A stretch of 64,000 bases of DNA from the IMG/VR virus record IMGVR_UViG_3300031841_005609, positions 42,203 through 106,202 of that record; one strand, 5' to 3'. Positions 1 to 10,200 of the stretch are shown in pieces. This stretch comes from a virus. The notes beneath the pieces are model-generated. The model worked only from the letters and a program-made list of their open reading frames with translations, was not told the DNA's origin and did not search any database. Position numbers and translations under genes: made by a program. How positions within the stretch are numbered: the first letter of the stretch is position 1; each line of letters starts with the position of its first letter.

Positions 1-1151
1 CTTTAAGGAACTCTGTTTATCAGGGGTGGATTGATGACTTTGACCCTTTTCCAGTCCCAAAGATCGATAGCCCTCTCTTAAGAGATGTCACCTTAGTACC
101 GGCAGGAGTTCCATCTCAAGAAGATTCAGTAAAGACAGACTATGATCTTTCTTTTGTCGGGTACATCATAGAGAGATATTCGGGATCATCAACTATTCTT
201 GACAATGAGCCCGATGCAATTTATAAAATAGACACACCGTCTGCCGGAGTATTCATAGATACAGAAGTCTTATACGGTATACCTTACACATACACCCTAA
301 GATACATTTTCAAGATCAGCTATGGAATACCTGACCAATTTTTGCCTGACAAGTCTACTAGGTATACTAATTTCTTAACAAGCGAATTAAGCGACCCTGC
401 TTCGACAAGCATTATCGACAGAGAACCGCCAGATGAACCTGAAGCTGTCTTTTATAGATTTAATTTTATGAATAAAAAAGGTCTCTTCATAACCTGGCAA
501 TTGCCGACAACACCGCAAAGAGACGTTAAATATTTTCAAATCTTTCGAAGATCCAGCATGGATGAACCTTTTACATGTATCGGCGAGATAGATTTTGATA
601 ACTCTTTCGTAAAGACTGCTCGAACAGAAAAAGTTAGAGAGGACAGAGTTATAAAGAAAAAAGGCTCGTTTTCTTTTTTTGAAGACCCGGACTTTAAGAA
701 TGACAGTTCTTTTATATACGCAGTCGCTGCAGTAGATGCTCATGGTTTTACGTCAGGTTATAGCGCACAAACTCGAGTTTCTTTTATAAAGCATTCAAAT
801 TCTTTGTCTTTGACTCCCATTTCCATAGGCGGAGCTCCAAAGCAGTATCCTAATTTTTACATGGATCCGGATGAAGATCCGAACACTTTTGTCAACACAA
901 TAACCCAGGATACCATAAAAACTAGCGGATTTAAAAAACTTACTATTTATTTCGATCCAGATGCACGATACATAAAGCAATCTGAGATTGAGGGAGTCAA
1001 GCACGTTTTTCCTTGTGAGAACGGAGGTTCTAACTTTTCTCCTAACTCTCCCGAAGGTGTCTTCAAAATGACTTTTCTAGATATAGATAGACAGAAGTCA
1101 AAAACTTTGGAGCTAGGAATCACAGAGGCACCAGAGGAAATCTTTAGTTAG
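1..1151 (+). CDS. Structural protein with fibronectin III-like region (5' truncated)
   Basis: The reading frame is open from base 3 to the TAG at 1149-1151, so the true start lies left of the window; the first in-window start codon (about 342) is internal. Alternating hydrophobic strands plus motifs such as YFQIFRRSS and FIYAVAAVDAHG resemble fibronectin type III domains, which are common in phage tail and fibre proteins. No enzyme motif is visible. It heads a run of large structural genes and is followed by an 80-base gap. A role as a tail, baseplate or fibre component is inferred from this context; the exact part is unknown. Confidence 0.6.
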   Translation, partial: LRNSVYQGWIDDFDPFPVPKIDSPLLRDVTLVPAGVPSQEDSVKTDYDLSFVGYIIERYSGSSTILDNEPDAIYKIDTPSAGVFIDTEVLYGIPYTYTLRYIFKISYGIPDQFLPDKSTRYTNFLTSELSDPASTSIIDREPPDEPEAVFYRFNFMNKKGLFITWQLPTTPQRDVKYFQIFRRSSMDEPFTCIGEIDFDNSFVKTARTEKVREDRVIKKKGSFSFFEDPDFKNDSSFIYAVAAVDAHGFTSGYSAQTRVSFIKHSNSLSLTPISIGGAPKQYPNFYMDPDEDPNTFVNTITQDTIKTSGFKKLTIYFDPDARYIKQSEIEGVKHVFPCENGGSNFSPNSPEGVFKMTFLDIDRQKSKTLELGITEAPEEIFS

Positions 1152-1175
1152 TAGTTTACCGATACTAGAGAAGCA

Positions 1176-1187
1176 ATATATTTATCA
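1176..1187 (+). promoter_or_regulatory. Candidate phage promoter motif ATATTTATC
   Basis: An AT-rich ATATATTTATC element lies about 50 bases before the ATG at 1234, in one of the few gaps of this region. The same core recurs at 22287, 25503, 37374 and 62541, each in a gap upstream of a gene. A promoter -10 role, possibly late, is inferred from this recurrence only. Confidence 0.3.
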
Positions 1188-1233
1188 GAGAGATTCGTTT
1201 TGAAAAACAGTTTTCAAAAATCAGGAGACATCA

Positions 1234-1935
1234 ATGGGATTTTTAGATCATTCCACTAACAACATTATAATAGACGCAGTTTTAACAGATAAGGGCAGAC
1301 AGCGTCTTGCTGAAAATAACGGACAATTTAGCATTCAGTTCTTCTCTCTTGCCGATGATGAAGTTGACTACGGAATCATAAAGAAGTTTGGAAGAATAGT
1401 CGGCAAAGAAAAGATCGTAAAAAACACTCCGATCTTCGAAGCGCAGACAAAACAAAATTCAGCGCTTAAGTACAGGATGCTCACTCTTCCTGACCCTACT
1501 ATCTTTAAGATGCCTTCTATGTCTCTGGTTACTGTCAACACCTCAAACGTAGTTTCTTTTTCTGGGACAGTAGTAGGTGGAAATTTAGCGACTCAAAACA
1601 TTGTAATAAAACAGGCTATCGGGAACGAACAGGATCTTCCTCCGAATCTAAACGATTCTTCTTACACTGTCTATGTCAACGACAGGTTTGTGTCCGTTTC
1701 GGGTAACCCTCTAGGATCTCCGGATCCGATGACGAAAATAAGAGCTTATACAGTCTTCTCTGAAGACACAGGCACTGTAAGCTTTGATATAGAACCAGTA
1801 CCAACAAATCAACTTACTTCTACTGTTTTTGCCACATATGGAGTTTCAGGAACAATAACAACACCGGTTTCTGTAGTAGGTGATCAAACAGGTCTTAGGC
1901 TTGATTTTAAAGTTGCAATAAGCCAAGGAAGCTGA
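1234..1935 (+). CDS. Conserved T4-type phage structural protein
   Basis: A 233-residue protein whose N-terminus (MGFLDHSTNNIIIDAVLTD) and following segment (SLADDEVDYGIIKKFGR) belong, from memory, to a family found in many large marine myoviruses next to tail and fibre genes. The rest is beta-rich with no catalytic motif, signal peptide or membrane segment. The ATG at 1234 has an AGGAGA ribosome site 7-8 bases upstream. It sits between the FN3-like protein and two proteins with a related C-terminal module. The family role has not, as far as I know, been determined; a virion component is most likely. Confidence 0.6.
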   Translation: MGFLDHSTNNIIIDAVLTDKGRQRLAENNGQFSIQFFSLADDEVDYGIIKKFGRIVGKEKIVKNTPIFEAQTKQNSALKYRMLTLPDPTIFKMPSMSLVTVNTSNVVSFSGTVVGGNLATQNIVIKQAIGNEQDLPPNLNDSSYTVYVNDRFVSVSGNPLGSPDPMTKIRAYTVFSEDTGTVSFDIEPVPTNQLTSTVFATYGVSGTITTPVSVVGDQTGLRLDFKVAISQGS

Positions 1936-1968
1936 TTTTTCTAAAGTCGAATTAGGAGCAAAAAAAAG

Positions 1969-3201
1969 ATGGCAATAGCAGGCGGCAGTTTTAAGAAGAT
2001 ATCGCCCAACGATATTAAAACCAGACAAACAACCTTGAATCAACTGGTTGATGTAATACAAGAAGATGTCTCAGGATCCAATACTCGACGAAAATACCAA
2101 GTCTTTGTTACTGGCGGCGTCGGCCCTGGAGTGACCAGCTCTCTTTATCAGACAGTTTACGACCAGAACTTTACTCTTCAGACAGCAAACCCAATATTTG
2201 ACATGACTGTGGGAATCAATGAAAACTCTTCTACAGTCACAGGAAATGCATCAGAGGATGGTTCAACGAAAAAGACTTTTCCTTCTTCTTCACTCATGAT
2301 GAGAGAAAAGATCGATATCTATCGACAGCACGCAGCATGGCTTCTTGGCAATGCAGATTCTCAGTTTAAAGCTCCGTTTGGAAATTCTGATGCTTCGACT
2401 ATAAATCACGCTCTCTTTCTCGACATAAAAAGGCTTTTCTCTAGAGATGGATTGAAGCAAAACACGTTTGCAGCAAAAATGTATAGATCTGCGTCACTGG
2501 TTCTTTCGGGAGGCATGCCTCCTAACCTATGGACCACTTCTGAGCTAGGATCTACGATCTTTACAGATAATCCTGCCGTTACAACAGACTACCAAGGTTC
2601 GAAAGTAGGAGACATCAAGAATTCAGCAAATGCTAGTGAAGAAGCAGTTGGATTGATCTTCTACGACAAGGGTGCGGTTGTCCTAGACATGGACAAGGTT
2701 TTCTCAGGATCTCAAAGAATGTCCGGCACTATGAAGGCCATGTCAAACGTATCATCTGTGAACGGAGACACAGTCTCTGCTGGATATACCATCCTAGGAG
2801 CTAAAGGCACTGCATCTCCTGCTGCGAAATTTATACCTGACTTTTTGGTTTCTGGATCCGTCGATCAGATAATTGATCACATTGCTTCTACCCGATTCTC
2901 TTCGGGAAGTTTGACTTCCATGACATTCCAAAACAAAACTAGTATTAACTCAACATTGATCTTCTGTAGAGCAACAGCCGACGAGTTTAACTACTCTTCG
3001 AACCCCACATTTACAGACGAGAACGGAAACATCGTCGTAATAGACGAGGCTCAAAATGAAATTCAGAGATCCTTTACTTTTCCAACAACTGTAGGTCTTC
3101 ACGATCAGTTTGGCGACACCCTCGCAGTTGCAAAATTCTCTAGACCAATAGAGAAGAATGACGAAAAAGACATAACTTTTAGAATTAGACTTGACTTCTA
3201 G
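1969..3201 (+). CDS. Large structural protein with C-terminal module shared with the next gene
   Basis: A 410-residue protein of mixed Ser, Thr and Gly-rich composition without enzyme motifs. Its last 65 or so residues (from SNPTFTD to the end in RIRLDF) resemble the C-terminus of the next protein (SNPTYKD to KLRMDF), with matching features such as an LHD step and a terminal R-x-R/K-L-x-x-DF pattern. This suggests a common attachment or oligomerisation domain. Start ATG 1969 follows an AGGAGC ribosome site. A tail, baseplate or fibre location is inferred from the neighbours. Confidence 0.55.
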   Translation: MAIAGGSFKKISPNDIKTRQTTLNQLVDVIQEDVSGSNTRRKYQVFVTGGVGPGVTSSLYQTVYDQNFTLQTANPIFDMTVGINENSSTVTGNASEDGSTKKTFPSSSLMMREKIDIYRQHAAWLLGNADSQFKAPFGNSDASTINHALFLDIKRLFSRDGLKQNTFAAKMYRSASLVLSGGMPPNLWTTSELGSTIFTDNPAVTTDYQGSKVGDIKNSANASEEAVGLIFYDKGAVVLDMDKVFSGSQRMSGTMKAMSNVSSVNGDTVSAGYTILGAKGTASPAAKFIPDFLVSGSVDQIIDHIASTRFSSGSLTSMTFQNKTSINSTLIFCRATADEFNYSSNPTFTDENGNIVVIDEAQNEIQRSFTFPTTVGLHDQFGDTLAVAKFSRPIEKNDEKDITFRIRLDF

Positions 3202-3254
3202 AAGTTTAACAAGAGACCTCTTCTCTATGCGAATCGCTTCTAGGAAAAAAGGCT

Positions 3255-5753
3255 ATGTCGATCATAAAATTTTCACGTGACAACTTCGAAAATTATGAAC
3301 TAGTCGCTCGACCTGAAAAAGTATTTAGATCATCTTCTGACGGAGGCCTAGAAGGAGATATTCTTCTCATGAAGGATGCTTCTCCGAGCCTGAAAGATAT
3401 TTCTAGAAAAGAAGTCGTAACAAGCTCCATAAAAAAGGGGAAGACCTGGAAAGGTCTAAATCAGTATGATGATTCTGTCTCCGATAGTTTCGTAGACCTT
3501 TTTTCTGCAGGAGGTCCTGCATCAGAAGAAGCCCTTAGACTTGTAAATCAGACAAAAACAGGTCTCAGATACAGAAAGCGTCAGGAGATTTTCAGGACTA
3601 TTCCAGGGACTCAGTTTAACAAAACTTATCTTAAGAAAAGAGTTGTCAAGAATAACTTAATGCCTTACTATAGAGCGTTCTACGAATCTATGGAGTGGGC
3701 TTATACAAACTATCATTGCTTAAACTTTTTTGAAAACACTAACGTTCCTTCTGAGTCTGCTTTGATCTATCCTGCTTTGACAGAATCGTCAGGAGAAAGT
3801 TCATACGCTCCTTCCTCCAGTTTTACGATAGAGTTTTACGTAAAACCGAGAGAAAACAGTGATGCTATAAGGGCAGGCTCAGAAGTTTCTCCTGGAACGA
3901 TACTTCACATGTCATCTTGCTATGCGGTCAGTCTTGTTACAGGTTCTTCTACTGGTCCGGACGGAAAGCCTGATGGGTATAGAGTATTACTTCAACTAAG
4001 TGAAAGCGCGGACATAAACCCATCTAATTGCATAGTCTCAAGTAATCAAGTGTCTGCGGGGAACACGAGCTGTGACAAGAGCTTCATATTCGCCTCATCA
4101 GACAACTCTCTTTCTAGAGATGTTTGGAGTCATGTTGCAATAAGGTGGCCCGGGTCGTCTAACAACATGGGATCGGGTTCTTTTGTAATTAACGGAAAGA
4201 AAGATTCTGATTTTGTAATAACATCTTCTATTGTCATGCAGACAACCACATCTATTGGCTCTAACCTAGGTAATCCTGATGCTGTTTTTATCGGAAACTA
4301 TTTTAGCGGAGAAAATTCAGGAAACTCTACAATCGCTAGGTTCTTTAACAATACTGCAGGAAGAGACGAAGGTGTTTCTCCGATCCTCAGTGGAGCACTA
4401 GGCGATATCGCAGATCCCGTTGGTTTCAAGTTCACTTCTCCTCTAAGGGCTGAGCTTCACGAAATAAAGATATTTGATAAATTTAGAAGCTTGCCCAATA
4501 TCAACAAAGATATGAAAACCGGCGTGAGCAAGATCGGATCAAGTCTTAAGTTTTATGTACCACCTTTCTTTATAAAGGAATCTAGAAGGAGAAACATTCT
4601 TCAGACTCCGTTTTTCACAGAGGTCGGTAAGACTGATGATCCTTTTAACATTCCTCTTTCTTTTGGACTTGGGTCTTTAGACATAAACGTCGAAAATTTC
4701 GTGAGAGAGATGGTTAAAAAAGAGTACCCAAGGCTCTGGAATTTAACAGCATCTGCTGACAACTCAGTAGCTTACGAAGAGGGGAAGACTTCAAACGATG
4801 TAATCTATGGTCGACAGGGTTCTGCTAGAAAAAGGTTGAGAACAGTAATGCCCTGTGATAACGGAATGTTCTATCCTGACTTTTCTTTTTTAAAGACTGG
4901 ATCGAACAGCTCGAGCAAGTTCACAGACAGCTATGGTTCTACTAGACTTGACCTAATAAGTCTGGAATCTATGGTGACTCCTAGCACTCTGTTAAAGGAT
5001 CTTGCCATCTTGGACGACTCTATATCTAGGACTCCCGGAGGAGATGGTTCTTTAGTGGGGGGACCTGCCTGGGGACAGATATCTGACGAAGGTTCCTCTC
5101 CTTTCGGCCCGAAATACTTTTTAAATGATCTTGTCGGAGCAAACCCACAGGACCCATCACTAGCCCCGGGAGCAATTCTTTCAGTCCTGCAAAGAACTGG
5201 AGACCCAAGCTCGAGTGAAGTTGTGATGTTTGATATATCCAATATGTTTTACGGAGATTCGATCACACCAGGCTCTCTTTTGATAGAAGATTTAGCACCA
5301 ACGGGATCTGAGGGAAGCTTTACTTTAAAGGTAAGAGATAACTCATATGGTAATCTATACAGGGCTGATGTGAAGAATCCCGAGAAGGCAGCAAGGTGGG
5401 CGTCTGTCGGTAACGTTTTTTACGAAGAAGGAATCGTGCTAATCAAGTCTCCTCATCTAGCTTTTTTCGGAAAAGAAGACTTTAGAATAACTTTCAAGGG
5501 AGAGAAAACTGTTTACGTTCTCGAGATAATTGTACCAGTCGAAGCTTCAAAGCATAATTCCTCATCAAACCCCACATACAAAGATCTGTCTCCCACAGAC
5601 TATTCTAACGAGACCTCCAGAAAATTTACGTACATATCGTCTATTAACTTACATGATGACAATCTTAATGTTATAGGGAAAGCAAATTTAAGTCAGCCTT
5701 TCTTGAAAAGAAACGAAGACAAAGTCGTCATAAAGTTAAGGATGGATTTTTGA
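3255..5753 (+). CDS. Large structural protein with LamG/concanavalin-like domain
   Basis: An 832-residue protein. Residues roughly 185-410 look like a LamG-type jelly roll: FTIEFYVKP at the start, then VWSHVAIRW, then a closing AELHEIKIFDKFRS typical of LamG-like folds. Such domains in phage virion proteins often bind carbohydrate, which suggests a fibre or adsorption role (inference). The last 65 or so residues resemble the C-terminus of the preceding protein. The stop overlaps the TTG start of the RuvC-like gene by 4 bases (TTGA), implying translational coupling between a structural and a DNA-processing gene. Confidence 0.6.
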   Translation: MSIIKFSRDNFENYELVARPEKVFRSSSDGGLEGDILLMKDASPSLKDISRKEVVTSSIKKGKTWKGLNQYDDSVSDSFVDLFSAGGPASEEALRLVNQTKTGLRYRKRQEIFRTIPGTQFNKTYLKKRVVKNNLMPYYRAFYESMEWAYTNYHCLNFFENTNVPSESALIYPALTESSGESSYAPSSSFTIEFYVKPRENSDAIRAGSEVSPGTILHMSSCYAVSLVTGSSTGPDGKPDGYRVLLQLSESADINPSNCIVSSNQVSAGNTSCDKSFIFASSDNSLSRDVWSHVAIRWPGSSNNMGSGSFVINGKKDSDFVITSSIVMQTTTSIGSNLGNPDAVFIGNYFSGENSGNSTIARFFNNTAGRDEGVSPILSGALGDIADPVGFKFTSPLRAELHEIKIFDKFRSLPNINKDMKTGVSKIGSSLKFYVPPFFIKESRRRNILQTPFFTEVGKTDDPFNIPLSFGLGSLDINVENFVREMVKKEYPRLWNLTASADNSVAYEEGKTSNDVIYGRQGSARKRLRTVMPCDNGMFYPDFSFLKTGSNSSSKFTDSYGSTRLDLISLESMVTPSTLLKDLAILDDSISRTPGGDGSLVGGPAWGQISDEGSSPFGPKYFLNDLVGANPQDPSLAPGAILSVLQRTGDPSSSEVVMFDISNMFYGDSITPGSLLIEDLAPTGSEGSFTLKVRDNSYGNLYRADVKNPEKAARWASVGNVFYEEGIVLIKSPHLAFFGKEDFRITFKGEKTVYVLEIIVPVEASKHNSSSNPTYKDLSPTDYSNETSRKFTYISSINLHDDNLNVIGKANLSQPFLKRNEDKVVIKLRMDF

Positions 5754-6301
5754 TAATACTTGGACTAGATATATCAACATCAGTGACAGCCTACACAGTC
5801 TTAGACTCAGAAAGACCTCCAGGGCAAAGGCTTGTCCTTTCTGAAGGAATACACCTTTCTAAAATAAAAGATTCTTACGCCAAGTCCTGCAAGGTCAGGG
5901 ATGAGTTTAGAAAGCTATCTGAGAAGTGGAAAGTTGACAAGATAATCGTAGAAGAGTCTTTACAGTCTTTTAGATCTGGTCTTTCTTCTGCGAAAACCCT
6001 TTCTGCCTTGACTAGATTTAATGGAATTGTAAGTTTTTTCGCTCAAGATATCTTTGAAGCCCCGTGTGAAAGAATAAACGTAAATTCAGCTCGCTCTAGA
6101 CTCGGAATTAAGATAGACCGAAAGTCTTCTGTCTCTAGTAAGGAACAGGTTAGAGACTGGGTCATGAACCACGAAGACTTTAAGAACTTTCCGTGGCCTA
6201 CAAAGACTTTGAAATCGGGACCAAGAAAAGGCCTTACAATATACGATGTTTCTTGTCAAGATATTGCAGATAGTGCCGTGATGGCTCTTTGTAGCACTTA
6301 A
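5750..6301 (+). CDS. RuvC-like Holliday junction resolvase
   Basis: A 183-residue RNase H-fold nuclease of the RuvC type. The N-terminal strand ILGLDISTSVTAY carries the first acidic residue, KIIVEESLQSF the second, and the C-terminal QDIADSAVMA the remaining acids of the D-E-D-D site. The length fits RuvC (about 170-190 residues). In T4-type phages branched DNA must be resolved before packaging; T4 uses the unrelated gp49, so a RuvC-type enzyme could fill that role. It starts at a TTG overlapping the upstream stop by 4 bases, with no nearby ATG that keeps the first catalytic Asp. Primase follows. Confidence 0.75.
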   Translation: MIILGLDISTSVTAYTVLDSERPPGQRLVLSEGIHLSKIKDSYAKSCKVRDEFRKLSEKWKVDKIIVEESLQSFRSGLSSAKTLSALTRFNGIVSFFAQDIFEAPCERINVNSARSRLGIKIDRKSSVSSKEQVRDWVMNHEDFKNFPWPTKTLKSGPRKGLTIYDVSCQDIADSAVMALCST

Positions 6302-6336
6302 TTGAACACTTCGCTCCTTAATCATATTATTCATTG

Positions 6337-7275
6337 ATGATTAGGGAAAAAGCAAAAAACACTTTGGTGCGAGCTTTCGGATCCGGATTCTTATCAAGAG
6401 ACGGAGTCAATTTTGCTGTCTCTTGTCCCGAGTGCGATTCCACTAGATCAAAGAAAAAGTTCTCTGTAAGGCTTGATGACTACAGATATCATTGTTGGGT
6501 CTGTGGAATCAAAGGCAAGAACGTTTGGCTTTACCTAAGAAAGAAACTCGGCTTTAGAGACATTGATGAAAGTCTGCTCAAGCCAATAAAAGATACTTCT
6601 GAAGAAGAAGTTAGCGAGTCTATCTACTTGCCTAAAGACTTTGTTCCTCTGTTTAGAAAGACTCGAGACCCTGACGTAAAAGCCGTTCTAAACTATATCA
6701 AAAAACGCGGCTACACTTCAGCTGACATATACAGGTGGAGAATAATGACCACAACCACAGGTAGGTTTAGAAGAAGGGCAATCATTCCTTCTTTCGACGA
6801 TCAAGGTGAGGTAAACTACTATGTTGGTAGATCCATCGATGACGGAAGTTTTAAGTATCTTAACGCTAAAGTACCTAAGCGGGAAATCGTATTTAATGAA
6901 ATAGATATTGACTGGTCTAAGCCAGTTGTGCTAGTAGAGGGCGTTTTTGACGCAATGAAGTGTCCGGACAACACAATACCAGTCCTGGGCTCTTCGCTGT
7001 CAGTTAAGTCTAGGCTTTTTAGAAAGCTCATGAAGCATCAGTCTGATGTAATTGTTTCTTTCGATCCGGATCTGAAGGAAAAAGCCCTTGTTTTGGCAAA
7101 CAACCTGTACGAAGCCGGATGCAAAGTAAGGGTTTGCTTTGCCCCTGAGGGTCACGACTTAGGATCTCAGACTAAGTCTCAAAACAAAGCGCTCTTGAGA
7201 TCATCTAAGATTTACACTCCTTATTCTAAGCTCGAGCATAGAATCAACCTAATAAGAAGCGGAACTATTATATGA
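6337..7275 (+). CDS. DNA primase (zinc-binding plus TOPRIM), DnaG-type
   Basis: A 312-residue primase. A zinc ribbon is formed by Cys30, Cys33, Cys53 and Cys56 (CPEC and CWVC). The TOPRIM region has VVLVEGVFDAMK with Glu201 and VSFDPD with Asp243 and Asp245. The length resembles T4 gp61 (about 340), and no helicase domain is fused; the gp41-like helicase is a separate gene at 54.5 kb, as in T4. The ATG at 6337 is preferred over the adjacent TTG at 6334. The 3' end overlaps the Mre11-Rad50 fusion by 4 bases (ATGA). Confidence 0.85.
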   Translation: MIREKAKNTLVRAFGSGFLSRDGVNFAVSCPECDSTRSKKKFSVRLDDYRYHCWVCGIKGKNVWLYLRKKLGFRDIDESLLKPIKDTSEEEVSESIYLPKDFVPLFRKTRDPDVKAVLNYIKKRGYTSADIYRWRIMTTTTGRFRRRAIIPSFDDQGEVNYYVGRSIDDGSFKYLNAKVPKREIVFNEIDIDWSKPVVLVEGVFDAMKCPDNTIPVLGSSLSVKSRLFRKLMKHQSDVIVSFDPDLKEKALVLANNLYEAGCKVRVCFAPEGHDLGSQTKSQNKALLRSSKIYTPYSKLEHRINLIRSGTII

Positions 7276-10200
7276 CTTATAAGTTTGCTCATTTTGCTGA
7301 TGTTCACTGGCGAGGTTTAACTCGCCACAAAGAATACAGGCGATCTTTCGAAGACGCTTTTGACAAAATGAGAAGAGAAAATCTCGACGGAATATTCATC
7401 GTAGGTGACATCGTCCATTCAAAAACCCAGGGAATCTCTCCTGAACTCATAGATAACCTTTGCTGGTGGTTTAATGAAATGGCCTCCATAGCTCCTGTCT
7501 ACGTGACTCTAGGAAATCATGACGGCCTAATCATGAACAAGGATAGAGAAGACGCTATAAGCCCTATAGTGAGAGCCATAAACAATCCGAACATCTTTCT
7601 TTCTAAGCATTCCGAAGTGTTCTTTGTAGGTGATGATATTGCCGTAACGAACTTTAGCTGTTTCGACGAAGAGAACTGGGAAAAATTTAAGCCGAAGAGA
7701 GGTAAGATAAACATAGCTCTTTTTCACGGAGCTGTTACTGGAAGTGAAACTGATATCAACTGGGAGCTAGACGGAGAAGTTGATGAAGGTTTTTTCAAAG
7801 GTTTTGACTTTGCTTTTCTCGGAGACATCCACAAGCATCAGTACCTTGACAAAGAAAAAAGAATATCTTATTGCGGAAGTACAATTCAGCAGAATTTTGG
7901 AGAAGACCCTGGAAAGGGTTTCATGATATGGGAGATAGACTCTAAGAAAAAGTTCTCTTCTAGACATGTTGAAGTCTTGCATGACATGCCTTATGTCACC
8001 ATAGATTGGAAAGGTAATGTAGGAGACACTTTAGACGAGGCAGAAAAGCACCCAGATCGAGCCAGGTTTAGAATTAGAACCAGTGTTCCGATAAGCCAGG
8101 GAGAGATAAAACAAATCTATTCTGCTCTCAAAGAGTTCAAGTCAGCCTCTGAAATCGTAATGAAGCAAGATTTCGCGAGACCAGAATTAGTGCTTGAGGA
8201 AAACACTCTGAGGAAGAAGATGAATCTCAGAGATCCAAGCTCAGTCTCAATGATGGTGAAGGAATACTATACTAAAGCTGGACTAAGTGACAGAGTGAAC
8301 ACGAAGCTGGAAGATCTAGTTCAGAGGTTCTGGAAGCATGTCTCTAAAGTAGAAGCGCCTCAAAGCGGACAGTGGTCGATAAGATCTCTAGAGTTTGATA
8401 ATCTTTTCGGATACGGAAAAGGAAACAAGATAAACTTTGATGAGATAGACGGCATTACCGGAATATTCGGGAAGAATAGGATAGGAAAGTCTTCTATATG
8501 TGGTGCAATCATGTACACTCTGTTCAATACAACAGACAGAGGCTCTATTTCAAATCTTCATGTCATAAACTCTAGAAAAGGTCATTGTAAGTCTTCTGCT
8601 ATCATCTCTAAAAGAGGAAAGTTTTATAAGATCGAGAGACAATCAATAAAGAAAGAGTCCAGGGCTGGAAAACTCTCTGTCTCAACACAGTTAAACTTGC
8701 TTGAAATAGATCAGGATGGAAACGTTATAAAAGATCTTTGTGGTGAACAAAGAAGAGAAACAGAAAAAACTCTTAAGAATCTTGTAGGTAACGCAGAAGA
8801 TTTTCTTCTAACCAGCTTTGCATCTCAAGGTGCTATGAATTCTTTTCTAAGCCAAAAAGCTTCTTCTAGAAAGTCAGTTCTTAGTAATTTTTTAGATCTT
8901 GACGTGTTTGATCAGCTTAATGACGCCGCTAAAGCTGAGTCTTCTGGAATTAAGCAAATGATAAAGAATGCTCCCGATAGAGATTACGATTTGTCGATTG
9001 TCGAGACTAAGAACAAGCTCAATGCTAAGATGGCTGAGAGAGATGGTCTTTATGAAAGCTTAGATCTTCTAAGGGGAAGGATAAGAGATCTAGATCTTAG
9101 TCTTGAAACAAGAGACGACAATAACCTGGTAACTCAACAAGACCTAGATGATCAAACAAAAAGAGTTCGATCCTTGCGAGACAGAAAAAAAGGTCTAGAA
9201 ATCAAAGTAGAAAAGCTTGAAAAAGATCTCGTTGAGATATCTTCGAAGACCGACCGAATCCAGGAGATTAAGTCAACTTTTCCGATAGAAGACTTGAAGG
9301 TAACGCTCGCTGAAGAGAAAAGCCTAGACGAATCATCAGTTCAGATAAAACATAAGCTTGACAAGGAAAAGCAGACACTCAAAATAATAAACAATCAGGT
9401 TGATGTTTTAAATCAAGTTCCCTGTGAAGACAAGTTTCCTGATTGTAAGTTTATAGTTGAGGCTCACAAAGCAAAGAAGAAATTAAAGGGAAAAGAGAAG
9501 ATAATAGAAAGTCTGTCAGAAGATCTAAAGGTCACGAAGGCTCAGTTAAGAAAACTTCAGGCAAAAGAGCTTGACAAAAAGCTTGACAAATACAATGACC
9601 TTATTTCTTCTTTCGGAGAGCTTTCTCTAGAGAAGAATGATATAACATTAAGCCTTTCTTCTGCTAAGAACGATCTTGAAAAGACAAATGATTCTCTTGT
9701 CAGAGAAGTTAAGGTTCTCGACGAAATGAAAGTCAATCTTTCCACTGATGACAAAGCCGAACAGATAAGTGAAATGAGAAGCAAGCTAAGGGATCTTAAG
9801 TCAGCTCAGGTAGACATGGAAGAAAAATATTCTCGTCTTTCTGAGGATGTAGGTTTGCTTCAAGCCAGAGTTTCAAAGCTTTCTGAAGAAAAAGAAGAGT
9901 ACGAAGCTCTCATAGAGAATTGGAGAGTTTACGAGCTTTTCCTTCAAGCCACTTCTAAAAATGGCCTGCCGCTAGAGATAATCAGATCTAGAATTCCTGA
10001 AATCAATCTTGAGATAGCCTCTATTCTGCAGGGAGTTACAGGGTTTACTGTTGAATTAGAATCTTTCGAAGGATCTAACGATATGGACATTTTTATTAAC
10101 TACGGAGACTCTAAGAGAATAATTGAATGTTGCAGCGGGATGGAAAAAATGATGTCCGCTCTTGCTATAAGAGTTGCACTAACGAACGTCTCAGAGCTTT

